Virus record (IMG/VR): IMGVR_UViG_3300047491_001293
Span: 20,312-84,311 of that record
DNA length: 64,000 nt
Source: a virus
Direction: 5' to 3' (one strand)
Positions 16,727-25,258 of the stretch are shown in pieces. Numbering within the stretch: the first letter of the stretch is position 1; the number at the start of each line of letters is the position of its first letter. Made by a program: the position numbers and the translations under genes. Under the pieces are notes generated by a model, which was not told the origin of the DNA, ran no database searches, and saw only the letters and a program-made list of their open reading frames with translations.

Positions 16727-17884
16727 ATGGCAAGTAAAGAAGAAAAGACAAGGAAGAAGAATGAATCCCAGGTTCTGGGAAGGTATCCAGGCTTGTCAAT
16801 TGTTGGTGAAGAGCATGTTGACCAACAGATCATATCCTCAATCAAAAAGGCCTACAAAAGCATCATTCTAACAGTTGACTCAAAAAGGAAGAGCGAAAGT
16901 GAGCTCATCGTCTGTGATTTTCTCAAACACATAAAAAAACATGGTTTCCACAGCCAGCAAAAAAGCAACAATGTGGTAAACAAGTTCTGGGACATTTACA
17001 AGCCGGGGGCTGGTAAACTTTTGAATGACATCTACGAAAGCATCAAGAGTAAGGAGAATGACAAGCTTGGCTTCTTCATATCAGCCGTGCACTACACAAC
17101 CACCATATTGACAAACAAGATATTCAAGTGCTGCAAGCTTGAAAGCATACTGCCGGACACATTCATGCTCTGCTCACTGTATAAGGATGTATTGCTCCTT
17201 AGGTTCCACCAAATACCAAGCAGAGCCACGCCATCTGGCAGGGTGTACAAGCACGAAAAAAGCATAGTGGTTGACGGGAAGGAATATGAAATATGGTTCA
17301 CCAAGCATGCACTGGAGCGGATCATGCAGAGGGTGGCAAGTTTCGATGTGATGAAAATCATGGGCGAATTCATGTTCCATGCCCATTTTGAGTTCAGTGG
17401 ATTCGGAAAGTTCCAGCACCTTCTTTGTGCCTATCTGGCAACAACCATATCTGGAAGTGTGGCACTCACGGATGAGGACGACATACCAACCATGAGTGGG
17501 CAGAATCCAGTTGACATGATATCCAAGTATTTGTACTTCCCATTTGTTGTCGAGGACAACAGGATCATATGCAAGAGCGGCTTGATACCTGGATTTTATG
17601 GCACCCCAGAGTTTTTGCTCAGGCAGGCCATAGAGAAGAACAATGTCGTGTTTGAAGGCGAGATGGTTGATCTTGACAAACCCATAAAAACCAATGGTGG
17701 CAAGATGATCACGCCATCGAAGGTTGTCAGGGATTTTTACGAGAAAAACTGCGATGGTCAAATGGTGAACACCAACAACTTCTATTTCATATCTTATATT
17801 TTCCACAAGCTTGGCATGACGCAGTACTACATGGGCGAGATGGAGAGCTTCTTCCCGATAATATCAAGAAATATCAAGGAATAA
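16727..17884 (+). CDS. large hypothetical protein
   Basis: 385 aa from the ATG at 16727 (GGAGG upstream). Lys-rich N-terminus. Near residue 207, YEIWFTKHALERIMQRV resembles the 'T-x-H-A-x-x-R-x-x-x-R' strand-helix of DUF4258-type small nuclease or toxin folds, but nothing else supports that. Contains several Cys. No family recognised. Stands alone between the leftward GT run and the candidate head-protein cluster; a 216-base gap before it holds no convincing gene. Confidence 0.6.
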   Translation: MASKEEKTRKKNESQVLGRYPGLSIVGEEHVDQQIISSIKKAYKSIILTVDSKRKSESELIVCDFLKHIKKHGFHSQQKSNNVVNKFWDIYKPGAGKLLNDIYESIKSKENDKLGFFISAVHYTTTILTNKIFKCCKLESILPDTFMLCSLYKDVLLLRFHQIPSRATPSGRVYKHEKSIVVDGKEYEIWFTKHALERIMQRVASFDVMKIMGEFMFHAHFEFSGFGKFQHLLCAYLATTISGSVALTDEDDIPTMSGQNPVDMISKYLYFPFVVEDNRIICKSGLIPGFYGTPEFLLRQAIEKNNVVFEGEMVDLDKPIKTNGGKMITPSKVVRDFYEKNCDGQMVNTNNFYFISYIFHKLGMTQYYMGEMESFFPIISRNIKE

Positions 17885-17900
17885 TTCATGCAATTGAAGA

Positions 17901-18197
17901 TTACATCCAGTCGTACCAAGTCAAACTCTTGCCATCAGCAAGCTTTTGAAGATGACGGATGTCAACATGATTACTATTGAAGTTGGAAACACTGGAATTA
18001 AAAGAATTTGGATTTTCTTGTTTGAATTTCTCAATTTTTGGCAGCAAGTCAGGGTTCTGGTTCAATATATCGGTAATTATTTTCATGCTTTGCTGATCTG
18101 TAACAGCCGAAAAAAGATCAGGAGGAATTTGTTCATTTAAAACATTGTCCTTAACTATCAAATTTTCACGAATCAAAAAATCATGGAAACTTATCAT
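17901..18197 (-). CDS. hypothetical protein with capsid-targeting-like N-terminus
   Basis: 98 aa from the ATG at 18197 (AAAGAGG upstream). Begins MISFHDFLIRENLI: F-x-x-F-L-x-x-E matches the pattern of T4 internal-protein capsid-targeting sequences, cleaved after [LI]-x-E. The remainder is Asn/Ser-rich and helical (LLPKIEKFKQENPN). Follows the HD protein gene on the same strand after 23 bases. Head packaging is inference. Confidence 0.65.
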   Translation of the reverse strand: MISFHDFLIRENLIVKDNVLNEQIPPDLFSAVTDQQSMKIITDILNQNPDLLPKIEKFKQENPNSFNSSVSNFNSNHVDIRHLQKLADGKSLTWYDWM

Positions 18198-18220
18198 TTC
18201 AACCTCTTTATTCAAATGAA

Positions 18221-18955
18221 TTAATCAGATTTACCACCGTTATTTTTTATTCTCTCGATCCTCTCAATGTGCTTCAGCCCGCTTTTTTTTATGTGGCCAA
18301 TTGTATCATCGACCTCTTTATCCGCATTCATTATACTGATTGCCTGCTTGTCCTTGAATGTGTTTATGCCGAAGTTGAAATCCTTGCCCTTGAGCCTTCC
18401 AGTCCTGTCCATCAATATAAAGGTGACAAGGAGCTTTGGCCTCCTCTCATTCCTTATCATGCCCTTGCCATCGTACATGGTGTTGTAGAGCTTCCTAGGG
18501 AATCCACTCTCTGGCTGCAGTGACATGTGGTTGTCTATGACAAAATGCAAGGTTTCCATGTCCTCGGGAGACAAGGATAGGTACATGTCCTTTATTGGCC
18601 CAGTCAGCTTTTCGATCATTGGCATGTAATGCTTTGGAGACTCGTGCCCGTGCGATTTCACCTTTCCGTCATCGCCAAACTTGCTGGCGCTGGCTTTGCC
18701 GATGTCATGGAACCACGCAGCAAGCTTGAGAACCCTAAGGTCTGAATCGGAAAGGTTCATGTCAAGATTTTTGAAAACACTGTCTGGATTTTCCTTGTCC
18801 CTTGCGATAAAATTCAAGGCCAGTGGGAGCCGGCTACGAACCATCCTGGTGTGCGTGAACACATCGCCCTCGGCGTGATGCTCGGGGTTCTGTGGCACTG
18901 GCTTCAAAATTTGCCTCAAGGAAACTTCTTTAATTAGGAACTGCTTGAAATTCAT
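18221..18955 (-). CDS. HD-domain phosphohydrolase with capsid-targeting-like N-terminus
   Basis: 244 aa. After MNFKQFLIKEVS, the HD metal ligands appear: FTHTRMV (first His, about residue 35), AAWFHDIGKASA (HD pair, about 81-82), HGHESPKHY, and DNHMS, ending in a basic helical tail. This layout is that of HD hydrolases acting on nucleotides or phosphodiesters. A short AT-rich divergent gap (TATATA at 18963-18969) separates it from the rightward gene at 18986. If processed and packaged it would be an injected nucleotidase or nuclease; substrate unknown. Confidence 0.8.
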   Translation of the reverse strand: MNFKQFLIKEVSLRQILKPVPQNPEHHAEGDVFTHTRMVRSRLPLALNFIARDKENPDSVFKNLDMNLSDSDLRVLKLAAWFHDIGKASASKFGDDGKVKSHGHESPKHYMPMIEKLTGPIKDMYLSLSPEDMETLHFVIDNHMSLQPESGFPRKLYNTMYDGKGMIRNERRPKLLVTFILMDRTGRLKGKDFNFGINTFKDKQAISIMNADKEVDDTIGHIKKSGLKHIERIERIKNNGGKSD

Positions 18956-18985
18956 GGTAACCTATATATCCAAAGGTGCAACAAT

Positions 18986-19354
18986 ATGAGCGTTTTTGAA
19001 TTGATATCCGACATCCAAAAGAAGTTTGAGAACCTTGACAAGACATGGGTTCGATTCGAGTCAAGGGAAAGGAACGCACTTCTATCAGAGGTGACATCCA
19101 AGATATCAATCCTTCAGAAAATCAGCCTTGCCGAGGATAATTGCATTGGTGACCAATCCATCACCATAAGCCCTCAAAACAGCCAGCCAGTTGCCCACGA
19201 CCCAGACTCCCAAGTGTTTGATAGGCTCTTGCAATGTGTCAAGATGCTCGCCTACAGTGGCAAGTTCGACCTCAACGCCATAGCAACATACCTTGACATC
19301 AATGTGGACAAGGCAAAATTGCTGATGGATCAGTGGAAATCGGAAAAGAATTAG
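18986..19354 (+). CDS. hypothetical small helical protein
   Basis: 122 aa, AAAGGTG upstream. Helical N-terminus (FELISDIQKKFENL), an acidic/Gln-rich middle, and a C-terminal FDLNAIATYLDINVDKAKLLMDQW that looks like a small three-helix or HTH-like unit. No family recognised. Converges by 4 bases with the next gene. Confidence 0.6.
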   Translation: MSVFELISDIQKKFENLDKTWVRFESRERNALLSEVTSKISILQKISLAEDNCIGDQSITISPQNSQPVAHDPDSQVFDRLLQCVKMLAYSGKFDLNAIATYLDINVDKAKLLMDQWKSEKN

Positions 19355-19950
19355 CTTGGTAGGCGCAATATCTTCTTGAAGGATTGCGCCATCTCATCCA
19401 TGGCAATCTTGCTTGCCTGGCTGGTTGGCATGCCTTGCTGCAGCTCATCAAACCTTGAAACATATCGTGAATATTGTCTCATGATGATTTGCTTGTCCAG
19501 ATTGTTGAAATCGGCAAGGTCATTGTCACTGAAATCACAAAGTTTTGTCAATATGGAGTAAACAAGACCAAGTGTGTACTCGCCGCCATCTCTTATGACA
19601 AGCGATTTACCGATGTCCATGAAAGATATGCTCTCTCGAATTTCATCAATCTGATCCTCAAAAAAACCAAATGTTTCATTTCTCATCGCAATGAGGACGG
19701 TCTCGTTGTGGCCGACATGCTCAAACTTCAAAATCGCAAAACCACTGTCGCTTTTTGTTTTTTTGAAAAACTTGTCAATGAGCATAACCGTGCGCTCATG
19801 GTCTACGCACACATCAACAATCTCTTCGCTTGAGTCATTGAACACACAAACATGCATCATCTCGCCATGGTATCTCTCGAGCACAAAGCTCTTTGCGTCT
19901 GAGCAAGCCTCAGATGGACTGGCATGCTTAATTATTGTCATGTCGCTCAT
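19351..19950 (-). CDS. hypothetical protein
   Basis: 199 aa. A beta-rich N-terminal half (MMHVCVFNDSSEEIVDVCVD, GFAILKFEHVGHNETVLIAM) and a helical C-terminal half. No family recognised. Placed among candidate virion proteins; it lacks the FxxFL N-terminus. Confidence 0.6.
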   Translation of the reverse strand: MSDMTIIKHASPSEACSDAKSFVLERYHGEMMHVCVFNDSSEEIVDVCVDHERTVMLIDKFFKKTKSDSGFAILKFEHVGHNETVLIAMRNETFGFFEDQIDEIRESISFMDIGKSLVIRDGGEYTLGLVYSILTKLCDFSDNDLADFNNLDKQIIMRQYSRYVSRFDELQQGMPTSQASKIAMDEMAQSFKKILRLPS

Positions 19951-19988
19951 AATGGTAGTTTACTTGAAAAATCACTTGTGTAAAGTGA

Positions 19989-20663
19989 TCACCATGTAAA
20001 TATGCCTTTTCTGACACTTTGCGGCTTTGTCGCAGTTGATGGACTTTCCCTCTTCTGAGCCTTTAGCTGTTTCTTACGATCAACATCCTTGGCCGAAAAT
20101 TTTGACATTTCAAACTCAAACCTTGCCCCCAGAAGCTCTTGCAGCAAGTCGGTGTGGACATAGTAATCCATACCAAGAGAATTTTCAACCAGTTGGTAGC
20201 CAGCTGGACGCAAGAAAATTGTGTACAGCTTGTGGTATACGGACTTTTGGTCAACTGTCGATCCATAAAACTGTAGGACTTTTGGCCTTTCAACCTCAAT
20301 CAAGGTTTTCACGGCACTGATCACCTCGGTTATGACATGGGTCGGACTTGCGCTTTTTCCAGTAGGCAGGTAGGCACGAACTGGGTGTGAATCGGATTCT
20401 TCCTTGAATGAAATGTTGAAACCCTTGACGCTTTTTATTTTTGACAATGCCTCATGGCCACGGATGCCAAGGTCATGACCCAAGTCGGCAGCCATAAATG
20501 CTTTTGGTATTGGCTGGATCATGACCTCAAAATATCCCATCTTGCCAGACTTGCTTGGTGAGCTGAATGTGTGCGTGAGGACATCACCATGCCTCTGCAG
20601 CGCAACGGGACTGCTGGATGCAATCACCTCGACAATGTGAAAAAACTCAAAGAAACGAATCAT
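19989..20663 (-). CDS. hypothetical protein with FxxFF N-terminus
   Basis: 224 aa from the ATG at 20663; this start gives MIRFFEFFHIVEVIASS, matching the F-x-x-F-[LIF] pattern of its neighbours. A start at 20693 is possible. Contains RHGDVLTHTFSSPSKSGKMGYF, whose 'GDVLTHT' recalls the GDVFTHT segment of the HD protein at 18221, but no HD pair follows. Basic, Lys-rich C-terminus. Shares an AT-rich divergent promoter region (20664-20714) with the next gene. Confidence 0.6.
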   Translation of the reverse strand: MIRFFEFFHIVEVIASSSPVALQRHGDVLTHTFSSPSKSGKMGYFEVMIQPIPKAFMAADLGHDLGIRGHEALSKIKSVKGFNISFKEESDSHPVRAYLPTGKSASPTHVITEVISAVKTLIEVERPKVLQFYGSTVDQKSVYHKLYTIFLRPAGYQLVENSLGMDYYVHTDLLQELLGARFEFEMSKFSAKDVDRKKQLKAQKRESPSTATKPQSVRKGIFTW

Positions 20664-20679
20664 AATGTATATATGGGGA

Positions 20680-20687
20680 CATAAATA
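20680..20687 (+). promoter_or_regulatory. late-promoter-like element CATAAATA
   Basis: CATAAATA, one base from TATAAATA, 27 bases before the ATG of the 20715 gene, with AGGGGAAG as ribosome site. Confidence 0.5.
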
Positions 20688-20714
20688 TTTCATCCATTAC
20701 AGTTAGGGGAAGAT

Positions 20715-21554
20715 ATGAAAGGCTTTACACATTTTATAGAGACACAAGAGTTGGCCCAAGAACTTTTAAAAATGGGACTGAACCCTTCAAATTATGATTT
20801 GGACAGGATGATAAATGAGGTCGACTGGAAAAAAGCCATTGCGACTGGGGTCTTGGCAGTGGCTCCATTCATAAGTGGCGCAAAACACAAGGATATTCCA
20901 GACAAGCAGCCACAGCCATACACATACAACATCCAGAGATCCTACGAGGATGAACTTTCCATAAAGGCAAAGCAGGATGACAAGAAATACCTTGCAGCCG
21001 GCGGCCCAAGGTTTGAGGGATCGGTTCCAGGCGCCAATCAATTCGTAAAGTTCAGGAAATCAGAGGCTCACCGTGACATTATCGAAAAGGCCGGTCTTGA
21101 TGCCGATTACATACCATCAAATGTGAAGGAATTCGTGTTTGGCTCAAAAATCCAAAGCGTGCACAAGCACTCGGAGACAAGCGGGAGGATTGAAGATTTC
21201 AAGAGCGGAGTGGTCAAGACCCTTGGAAGAGACAGCTTCGTTGAGATAATCAAATCAGAGAAATTGAAAAATGGTGGATCCTTCATATCCGCCAACATAA
21301 GCGGTGTCATCATGGCCATGGACCAGCAGGATGCCGAAAGAAGGGTGGAAAGCCAAATCGAGAACATAATCAGAGCGAATGGATTTGACTTGAATGGCAT
21401 GTCAGTGAAGGTCCATCGTGAATTCAAGCATGTTGAGCCAGCGCCAAGAAGCACCATAGACTACAAACAAGCACGAGAATGGTACACCGAGTCAAATGGT
21501 GTCAACAAGTTCAAATACAATGCAAGTGTGAGTTTCACCATCAAGCCAAACTAA
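20715..21554 (+). CDS. hypothetical virion-associated protein
   Basis: 279 aa. N-terminus KGFTHFIETQELAQELL fits the capsid-targeting pattern (F-x-x-F-I-E). One short hydrophobic stretch (AIATGVLAVAPFISG, about residues 41-55). The C-terminal part (about 150-275) is alpha/beta with GGSFISANISGVIMAMDQQDAE. No enzyme motif found. Late-promoter-like site upstream. Converges by 4 bases with the ADP-ribosyltransferase-like gene. Confidence 0.6.
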   Translation: MKGFTHFIETQELAQELLKMGLNPSNYDLDRMINEVDWKKAIATGVLAVAPFISGAKHKDIPDKQPQPYTYNIQRSYEDELSIKAKQDDKKYLAAGGPRFEGSVPGANQFVKFRKSEAHRDIIEKAGLDADYIPSNVKEFVFGSKIQSVHKHSETSGRIEDFKSGVVKTLGRDSFVEIIKSEKLKNGGSFISANISGVIMAMDQQDAERRVESQIENIIRANGFDLNGMSVKVHREFKHVEPAPRSTIDYKQAREWYTESNGVNKFKYNASVSFTIKPN

Positions 21555-22363
21555 AACATTTTATCAAGCCAGAGCATGGCTGGAAGATATTGTTTTGGCC
21601 ACAGATAATACCCGAATGCATTCAAGAATTCAACTTTTGGATTCCTGGATTTTTTTATTGTGTCTTTTATGTTCTTGAGATTTTCAAATTTCAAATATGG
21701 ATGCCTTTTCAATAGTCTTTCCCAGAAAACATCTGGATCAAATTTATCCTCTGGCATGAAAAGCTTATCTGATTTCTGCCCAGATCCATATTCATTGGCA
21801 AATTCATCTGGTGTGATTTTTTTACCTTTAACATAAAAAGCTTTTATTCTACTTGGATTCAAGTCGCCAACAAACAAGGCTTGGTTTTCCGTGGAAACGA
21901 AAAGCAAATAGGCCATGTATGGGTTGTCACTTTCCCTGACAAAGCTAGGCAAATCTTTGTTCTGCTTGAATTCCATCTCAAACTTTTTCTTTGCTTTTAT
22001 TCTTTCAATATTGCCCTTGAAAACTTGCACATACTGGCCTTGGATTCCATATGAACCACTTGGCCACACTGGCGGCTCAAGCTCTTCGTATTTGGCAACA
22101 AACTCAACAACAACACCATCAGAACCAATAAACTTCTCCGCCGTTTTTACATCAAGAGTCACGAAAAGACCTTTGGGGTTGGTGGCCGCCTCATAAGAGT
22201 ATCTTCTCTTGGCTCTGACTTTACCTGACAATCCTTGAGTTGCCAAATTGATGGCATCATTGATGTCGTTGAAACCATGATACACAGTCAGAGTGTCGCC
22301 TTTCTTCAAGGGTTCAGTGGAGTCAAGCTGGTGATGGGTTTCAAGCCATAGTTTAAAGTTCAT
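21551..22363 (-). CDS. ADP-ribosyltransferase-like protein with capsid-targeting-like N-terminus
   Basis: 270 aa. After MNFKLWLETHHQ, LTVYHGFNDINDAINLATQGLSG (about residues 25-47) is the strand-helix start of ART folds (YHG...A..I...GL). Then YSYEAATNPKGLFVTLDVKTAEKFIG and VVVEFVAKYEELEPPVW follow, as in PARP/RNA-phosphotransferase-like ARTs. T4 packages and injects its ART (Alt), so a processed, packaged ART would be a parallel. The catalytic Glu is not certain. No Shine-Dalgarno; an AAATAAAT element lies just upstream. Confidence 0.6.
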   Translation of the reverse strand: MNFKLWLETHHQLDSTEPLKKGDTLTVYHGFNDINDAINLATQGLSGKVRAKRRYSYEAATNPKGLFVTLDVKTAEKFIGSDGVVVEFVAKYEELEPPVWPSGSYGIQGQYVQVFKGNIERIKAKKKFEMEFKQNKDLPSFVRESDNPYMAYLLFVSTENQALFVGDLNPSRIKAFYVKGKKITPDEFANEYGSGQKSDKLFMPEDKFDPDVFWERLLKRHPYLKFENLKNIKDTIKKSRNPKVEFLNAFGYYLWPKQYLPAMLWLDKMF

Positions 22364-22425
22364 GATTTATTTACCCAACAACGGTTAACACCTGAATGTT
22401 TTATTGAGGTTTTCACAAAAAAGAC

Positions 22426-22434
22426 GATAAATAC
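22426..22434 (+). promoter_or_regulatory. late-promoter-like element GATAAATAC
   Basis: GATAAATA, as in T4-like late promoters, 23 bases before the ATG of the 22457 gene; AAAGGA follows as ribosome site. Confidence 0.55.
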
Positions 22435-22456
22435 CATCAACGACAAAGGAAAAACC

Positions 22457-23230
22457 ATGGCGAACTTTCTGCGAAAAGAATACATCTATGATGATGGCTA
22501 CTTAATGGATGCCGACAGCGACATCGACAAGGGTCATGAGGAGCATGTGATTGATGCCATCTGTAGGATGTATGCCTATGATTTTGCTGAAATCGCAGAA
22601 GAAATATTGGATAAAAAATTCAACAGAGAAGACCTAAGTGGTGATGAAAACAAAATAAAGATGGAAATTGAAGATTACATAAATCAAATAAAAGAATACG
22701 GGGAAGGACAAGAACCCGGCGCAATATACGGAATTTACAAAATCATAAGATCTATAGAACCAAGACTAGTTTCAAACCCAAAACTGCAGGAGGCCATGAA
22801 TGCATTGTACGGCGACTCAAGGATGTTTGGGTGCAAACATCTTGGATACATAATCATCCGTGGCAACAATTTTGAGGTCTGGAGACTTGATCCGGGAACA
22901 TCGAAAAAAATCGTTGATGCCGTTCACGAAATTGCCAATCAGGATGGATATGGGGTCAGTGACGATGAGATTTCAGAACAAGAAATAAATGTATACTCAT
23001 ATGAGACAGAAAAATCAAGAACCTACACGGTAGGAGAATTACAAGGGGGCGGCCTTTTAAAGACAGCATCAATACCAAGCACAAAGGCAAATGTGTACAT
23101 ACCACCGCTCAAAAAGAAACAATCATTCACCACGAAAAGATTGGGCGGAATGCCTCAAAGCATGTATCATAGCATGGTAAGCACGAGCGAATGGCTATCA
23201 TTCAAAGAATGGATTTCAAGGTTTGAGTAA
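22457..23230 (+). CDS. hypothetical protein with FxxW C-terminal motif
   Basis: 257 aa. N-terminal half acidic and helical (DIDKGHEEHVIDAICRMYAY...). The middle (FGCKHLGYIIIRGNNFEVWRL) looks like a beta-sheet core. The last residues, STSEWLSFKEWISRFE, carry an F-K-E-W-I motif like the N-terminal FxxFL motif of its neighbours, but at the C-terminus. No family recognised. Driven by the GATAAATA site; probably a late, virion-associated protein. Confidence 0.6.
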   Translation: MANFLRKEYIYDDGYLMDADSDIDKGHEEHVIDAICRMYAYDFAEIAEEILDKKFNREDLSGDENKIKMEIEDYINQIKEYGEGQEPGAIYGIYKIIRSIEPRLVSNPKLQEAMNALYGDSRMFGCKHLGYIIIRGNNFEVWRLDPGTSKKIVDAVHEIANQDGYGVSDDEISEQEINVYSYETEKSRTYTVGELQGGGLLKTASIPSTKANVYIPPLKKKQSFTTKRLGGMPQSMYHSMVSTSEWLSFKEWISRFE

Positions 23231-23231
23231 A

Positions 23232-23993
23232 TTACAAACCGTTGCCGCCATTGTTGAAACCACCACCAAAACCGAATTGATTGTTGCCAAATTGGTTGTT
23301 CCCAAACTGGTTATTGCCAAACCCACCATTGTTAAATTGTCCAAATTGACCATATCCAAACTGCCCACCGCCAAATTGTCCACCACTTGAAAAAGCACTT
23401 CCGCTTACTCCGGCGGTAATTCCTTGCATTGCCATCTGATAATATGGATTGTCAAAACCAATTGGCCTTCCACTCATGCCCATGCCATTTCCTTGAAAAA
23501 AACCACCATTGTTTTGATTAAATCCTCCACCAAACTGACCACCTCCAAATACGCCTTGGTTTAATACACCACCAAACTGACCTCCAAATCCACCTTGATT
23601 GAATCCCCCTCCAAATTGATTGCCTTGATTAAACACGCCTCCAGACTGGACGAATCCAGTAGACAGTGGAATTTGGTAAAGCTGATGTATTCTCATGCCA
23701 GGCGTGTTGTTTTGTGTGTACTGTATTGTCCCCTGGACACCACCTGAATTTTGGCTAAAAACACCGCCACCAATACCAGTGGAGCCACCAATTATGCTGT
23801 TCCCTGTGTTGAAATTTACATTCTGGTTGGCGATCTGTGGCTGAACTGTGTTGTTTAAAGGCGGTGGCATAAGCGGCGCTGGCGGCAGAATCATTCTGTA
23901 GCGCTGAGCCAATGTTGCCTTGTTTGTGCCAAACAATAAGGTAAAAAGAACCAAAATTTTCAGTATTGCTTTGATTGTGTTATTTGCATGCAT
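23232..23993 (-). CDS. secreted Gly/Asn/Gln/Phe-rich repeat protein
   Basis: 253 aa from the ATG at 23993. A basic N-terminus with the hydrophobic run AILKILVLFTLLFG and a likely cleavage near TLAQ is a signal peptide, unusual for a phage protein. The rest is low complexity: many GGxFGGGFNQ-type and FGNNQFG repeats (residues about 115-250). Could be an adhesive, self-assembling or outer-surface protein, or a host-derived gene. No enzyme domain seen. Lies 1 base from the converging gene at 22457. Confidence 0.7.
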   Translation of the reverse strand: MHANNTIKAILKILVLFTLLFGTNKATLAQRYRMILPPAPLMPPPLNNTVQPQIANQNVNFNTGNSIIGGSTGIGGGVFSQNSGGVQGTIQYTQNNTPGMRIHQLYQIPLSTGFVQSGGVFNQGNQFGGGFNQGGFGGQFGGVLNQGVFGGGQFGGGFNQNNGGFFQGNGMGMSGRPIGFDNPYYQMAMQGITAGVSGSAFSSGGQFGGGQFGYGQFGQFNNGGFGNNQFGNNQFGNNQFGFGGGFNNGGNGL

Positions 23994-24022
23994 TTTGCCC
24001 CATGTTGCTGTAAATGTGTCTA

Positions 24023-24568
24023 TCACGACCCGAGGCCGCAAAGACTGTAAAGGTTTTCAAAAGCCAATTGGTCTGCATTCTCAATTATGTGCAGGCCACC
24101 ACCAATGTATTTACTCAGGAAGCCATCCATCCTCAATCGCAGTTCGTCAAGCTGGGCCTCATTGTGGTGCCTCCCAGAGGCGCTGTACGAGCTGTTGCTG
24201 TTCTTGCGTATGTAAAAATTGACACTGGGAAATGTGGACTCAAAGATTGCATGGAGGTCGATCAGTGGCTCAAGGAATTTACTGTTGTGAATGTCTGAAT
24301 AGAATGCGTTCAACAGAATTGGTGAGTCTGTTATCACAAATTCAACCTTATTGCGGTGAAGAAGCGTGTCCTCACGGTGCATCTGGCTGGCGGTCAAGTA
24401 TATCTGGTCAAATGACTTTATCTGCCTGTCTGTGTACGCCCAATCCCTTGCAAGCTCAGAAATGAGCTCACAGATGTGCCCATTTGACTTGCAGAAATGG
24501 AAGAAACCCGTGGCCACGGTTGTCTTGCCAACCGATGGAACGCCAAAAAAATTGATGCGCTTAACCAT
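24023..24568 (-). CDS. P-loop ATPase/kinase (AAA_28, NadR-like)
   Basis: 181 aa. Walker A is FFGVPSVGKTTVA (about residues 7-19: GxxSxGKT). Walker-B-like VEFVITDSPILLNAF (about 73-87). ISELARDW after the first helix matches the NadR/AAA_28 nucleotide-kinase group. Probably phosphorylates a nucleotide or nicotinamide-type ribonucleoside for phage metabolism; substrate not readable. Codes leftward ahead of the secreted repeat protein, 29 bases away. Confidence 0.75.
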   Translation of the reverse strand: MVKRINFFGVPSVGKTTVATGFFHFCKSNGHICELISELARDWAYTDRQIKSFDQIYLTASQMHREDTLLHRNKVEFVITDSPILLNAFYSDIHNSKFLEPLIDLHAIFESTFPSVNFYIRKNSNSSYSASGRHHNEAQLDELRLRMDGFLSKYIGGGLHIIENADQLAFENLYSLCGLGS

Positions 24569-24652
24569 TTTAACCGCTCCCCCTTAGATGATAACCAGAT
24601 AATAGCAAAAACTTGCAAAGTCAACAAATGATATAAAAATTTATAAATGAAA

Positions 24653-24660
24653 CATAAATA
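24653..24660 (+). promoter_or_regulatory. promoter-like element CATAAATA
   Basis: CATAAATA 78 bases upstream of the HSP20 start, with TTTATAAATG just before it. The 70-base leader between contains GGTC/GACC short inverted arms and ends in AAGGAGGT. Confidence 0.4.
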
Positions 24661-24737
24661 GGGCAAGGTCTGGACCTGAGTAGGACGGACCAACTGGGCG
24701 TAAAACGACAGTTTAACCAACAAAAAGGAGGTGCGCA

Positions 24738-25208
24738 ATGCACTTGTTACCGTCACGCCGAGATGATTTTCTTTTCCCAATCGAAGCCCACTTCAACAAG
24801 ATTTTTGACCAGTTCCTCACTGGGAGCAGCCTCAAGGACTCGCTAAAGGCGACACAAGGCTACCCCAAGATGGACATGTATGAGGATGGCGAATCCCTCA
24901 CCGTAAAGGTTGCCGTTCCTGGCCTCAAGCTTGAGGATCTATCCGTTGATCTGGACAGGTCAAAGGGTCTGGCTGAGCTAACCATAGCCGGCAAGCTGTC
25001 CGAGGTTTCAAGATCAAAGGCATCGGCATTCTATGTCAAGGAGCTTCGCCAGTCCGCCTTCAAGAGGACGGTGGCGCTGCCAGACTATGTCAAGGATGAC
25101 CCAGATGCAATTCTTGAGGATGGTATCCTGACCCTGCGGTGGGATCTGCCAGAGAGGCAAAAAGATGTCGAGGTTAAGAGGATTACCATCAAGCAGAAGC
25201 CAAAATAG
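24738..25208 (+). CDS. small heat-shock protein, HSP20/alpha-crystallin
   Basis: 156 aa. The alpha-crystallin domain spans about residues 45-150: MDMYEDGESLTVKVAVPGLKLEDL, LTIAGKLSEV, FKRTVALPDYV, DGILTLRWDLPE. The final 'IxI'-type tail is RITIKQK. Short N-terminal arm (about 40 aa). An excellent Shine-Dalgarno (AAGGAGGTG) and a strong terminator (25230-25258) make it a single-gene unit. HSP20 proteins in T4-like phages probably help virion protein folding or assembly. Confidence 0.9.
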   Translation: MHLLPSRRDDFLFPIEAHFNKIFDQFLTGSSLKDSLKATQGYPKMDMYEDGESLTVKVAVPGLKLEDLSVDLDRSKGLAELTIAGKLSEVSRSKASAFYVKELRQSAFKRTVALPDYVKDDPDAILEDGILTLRWDLPERQKDVEVKRITIKQKPK

Positions 25209-25229
25209 GTTTCATAGTAGAAATTTGCA

Positions 25230-25258
25230 CGGGCGCCAGGATGGTGCCCGTTTTTTTT
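25230..25258 (+). terminator. Rho-independent terminator after HSP20
   Basis: A 9-bp stem (CGGGCGCCA / TGGTGCCCG, one G-T pair) with a 3-base loop and eight T. Confidence 0.9.

Noticed and set aside
19040-19070. T-loop-like GGTTCGATTC suggesting a tRNA
   Set aside because: It lies inside a well-supported coding gene and no acceptor stem or anticodon arm can be drawn. No tRNA was found in the window.
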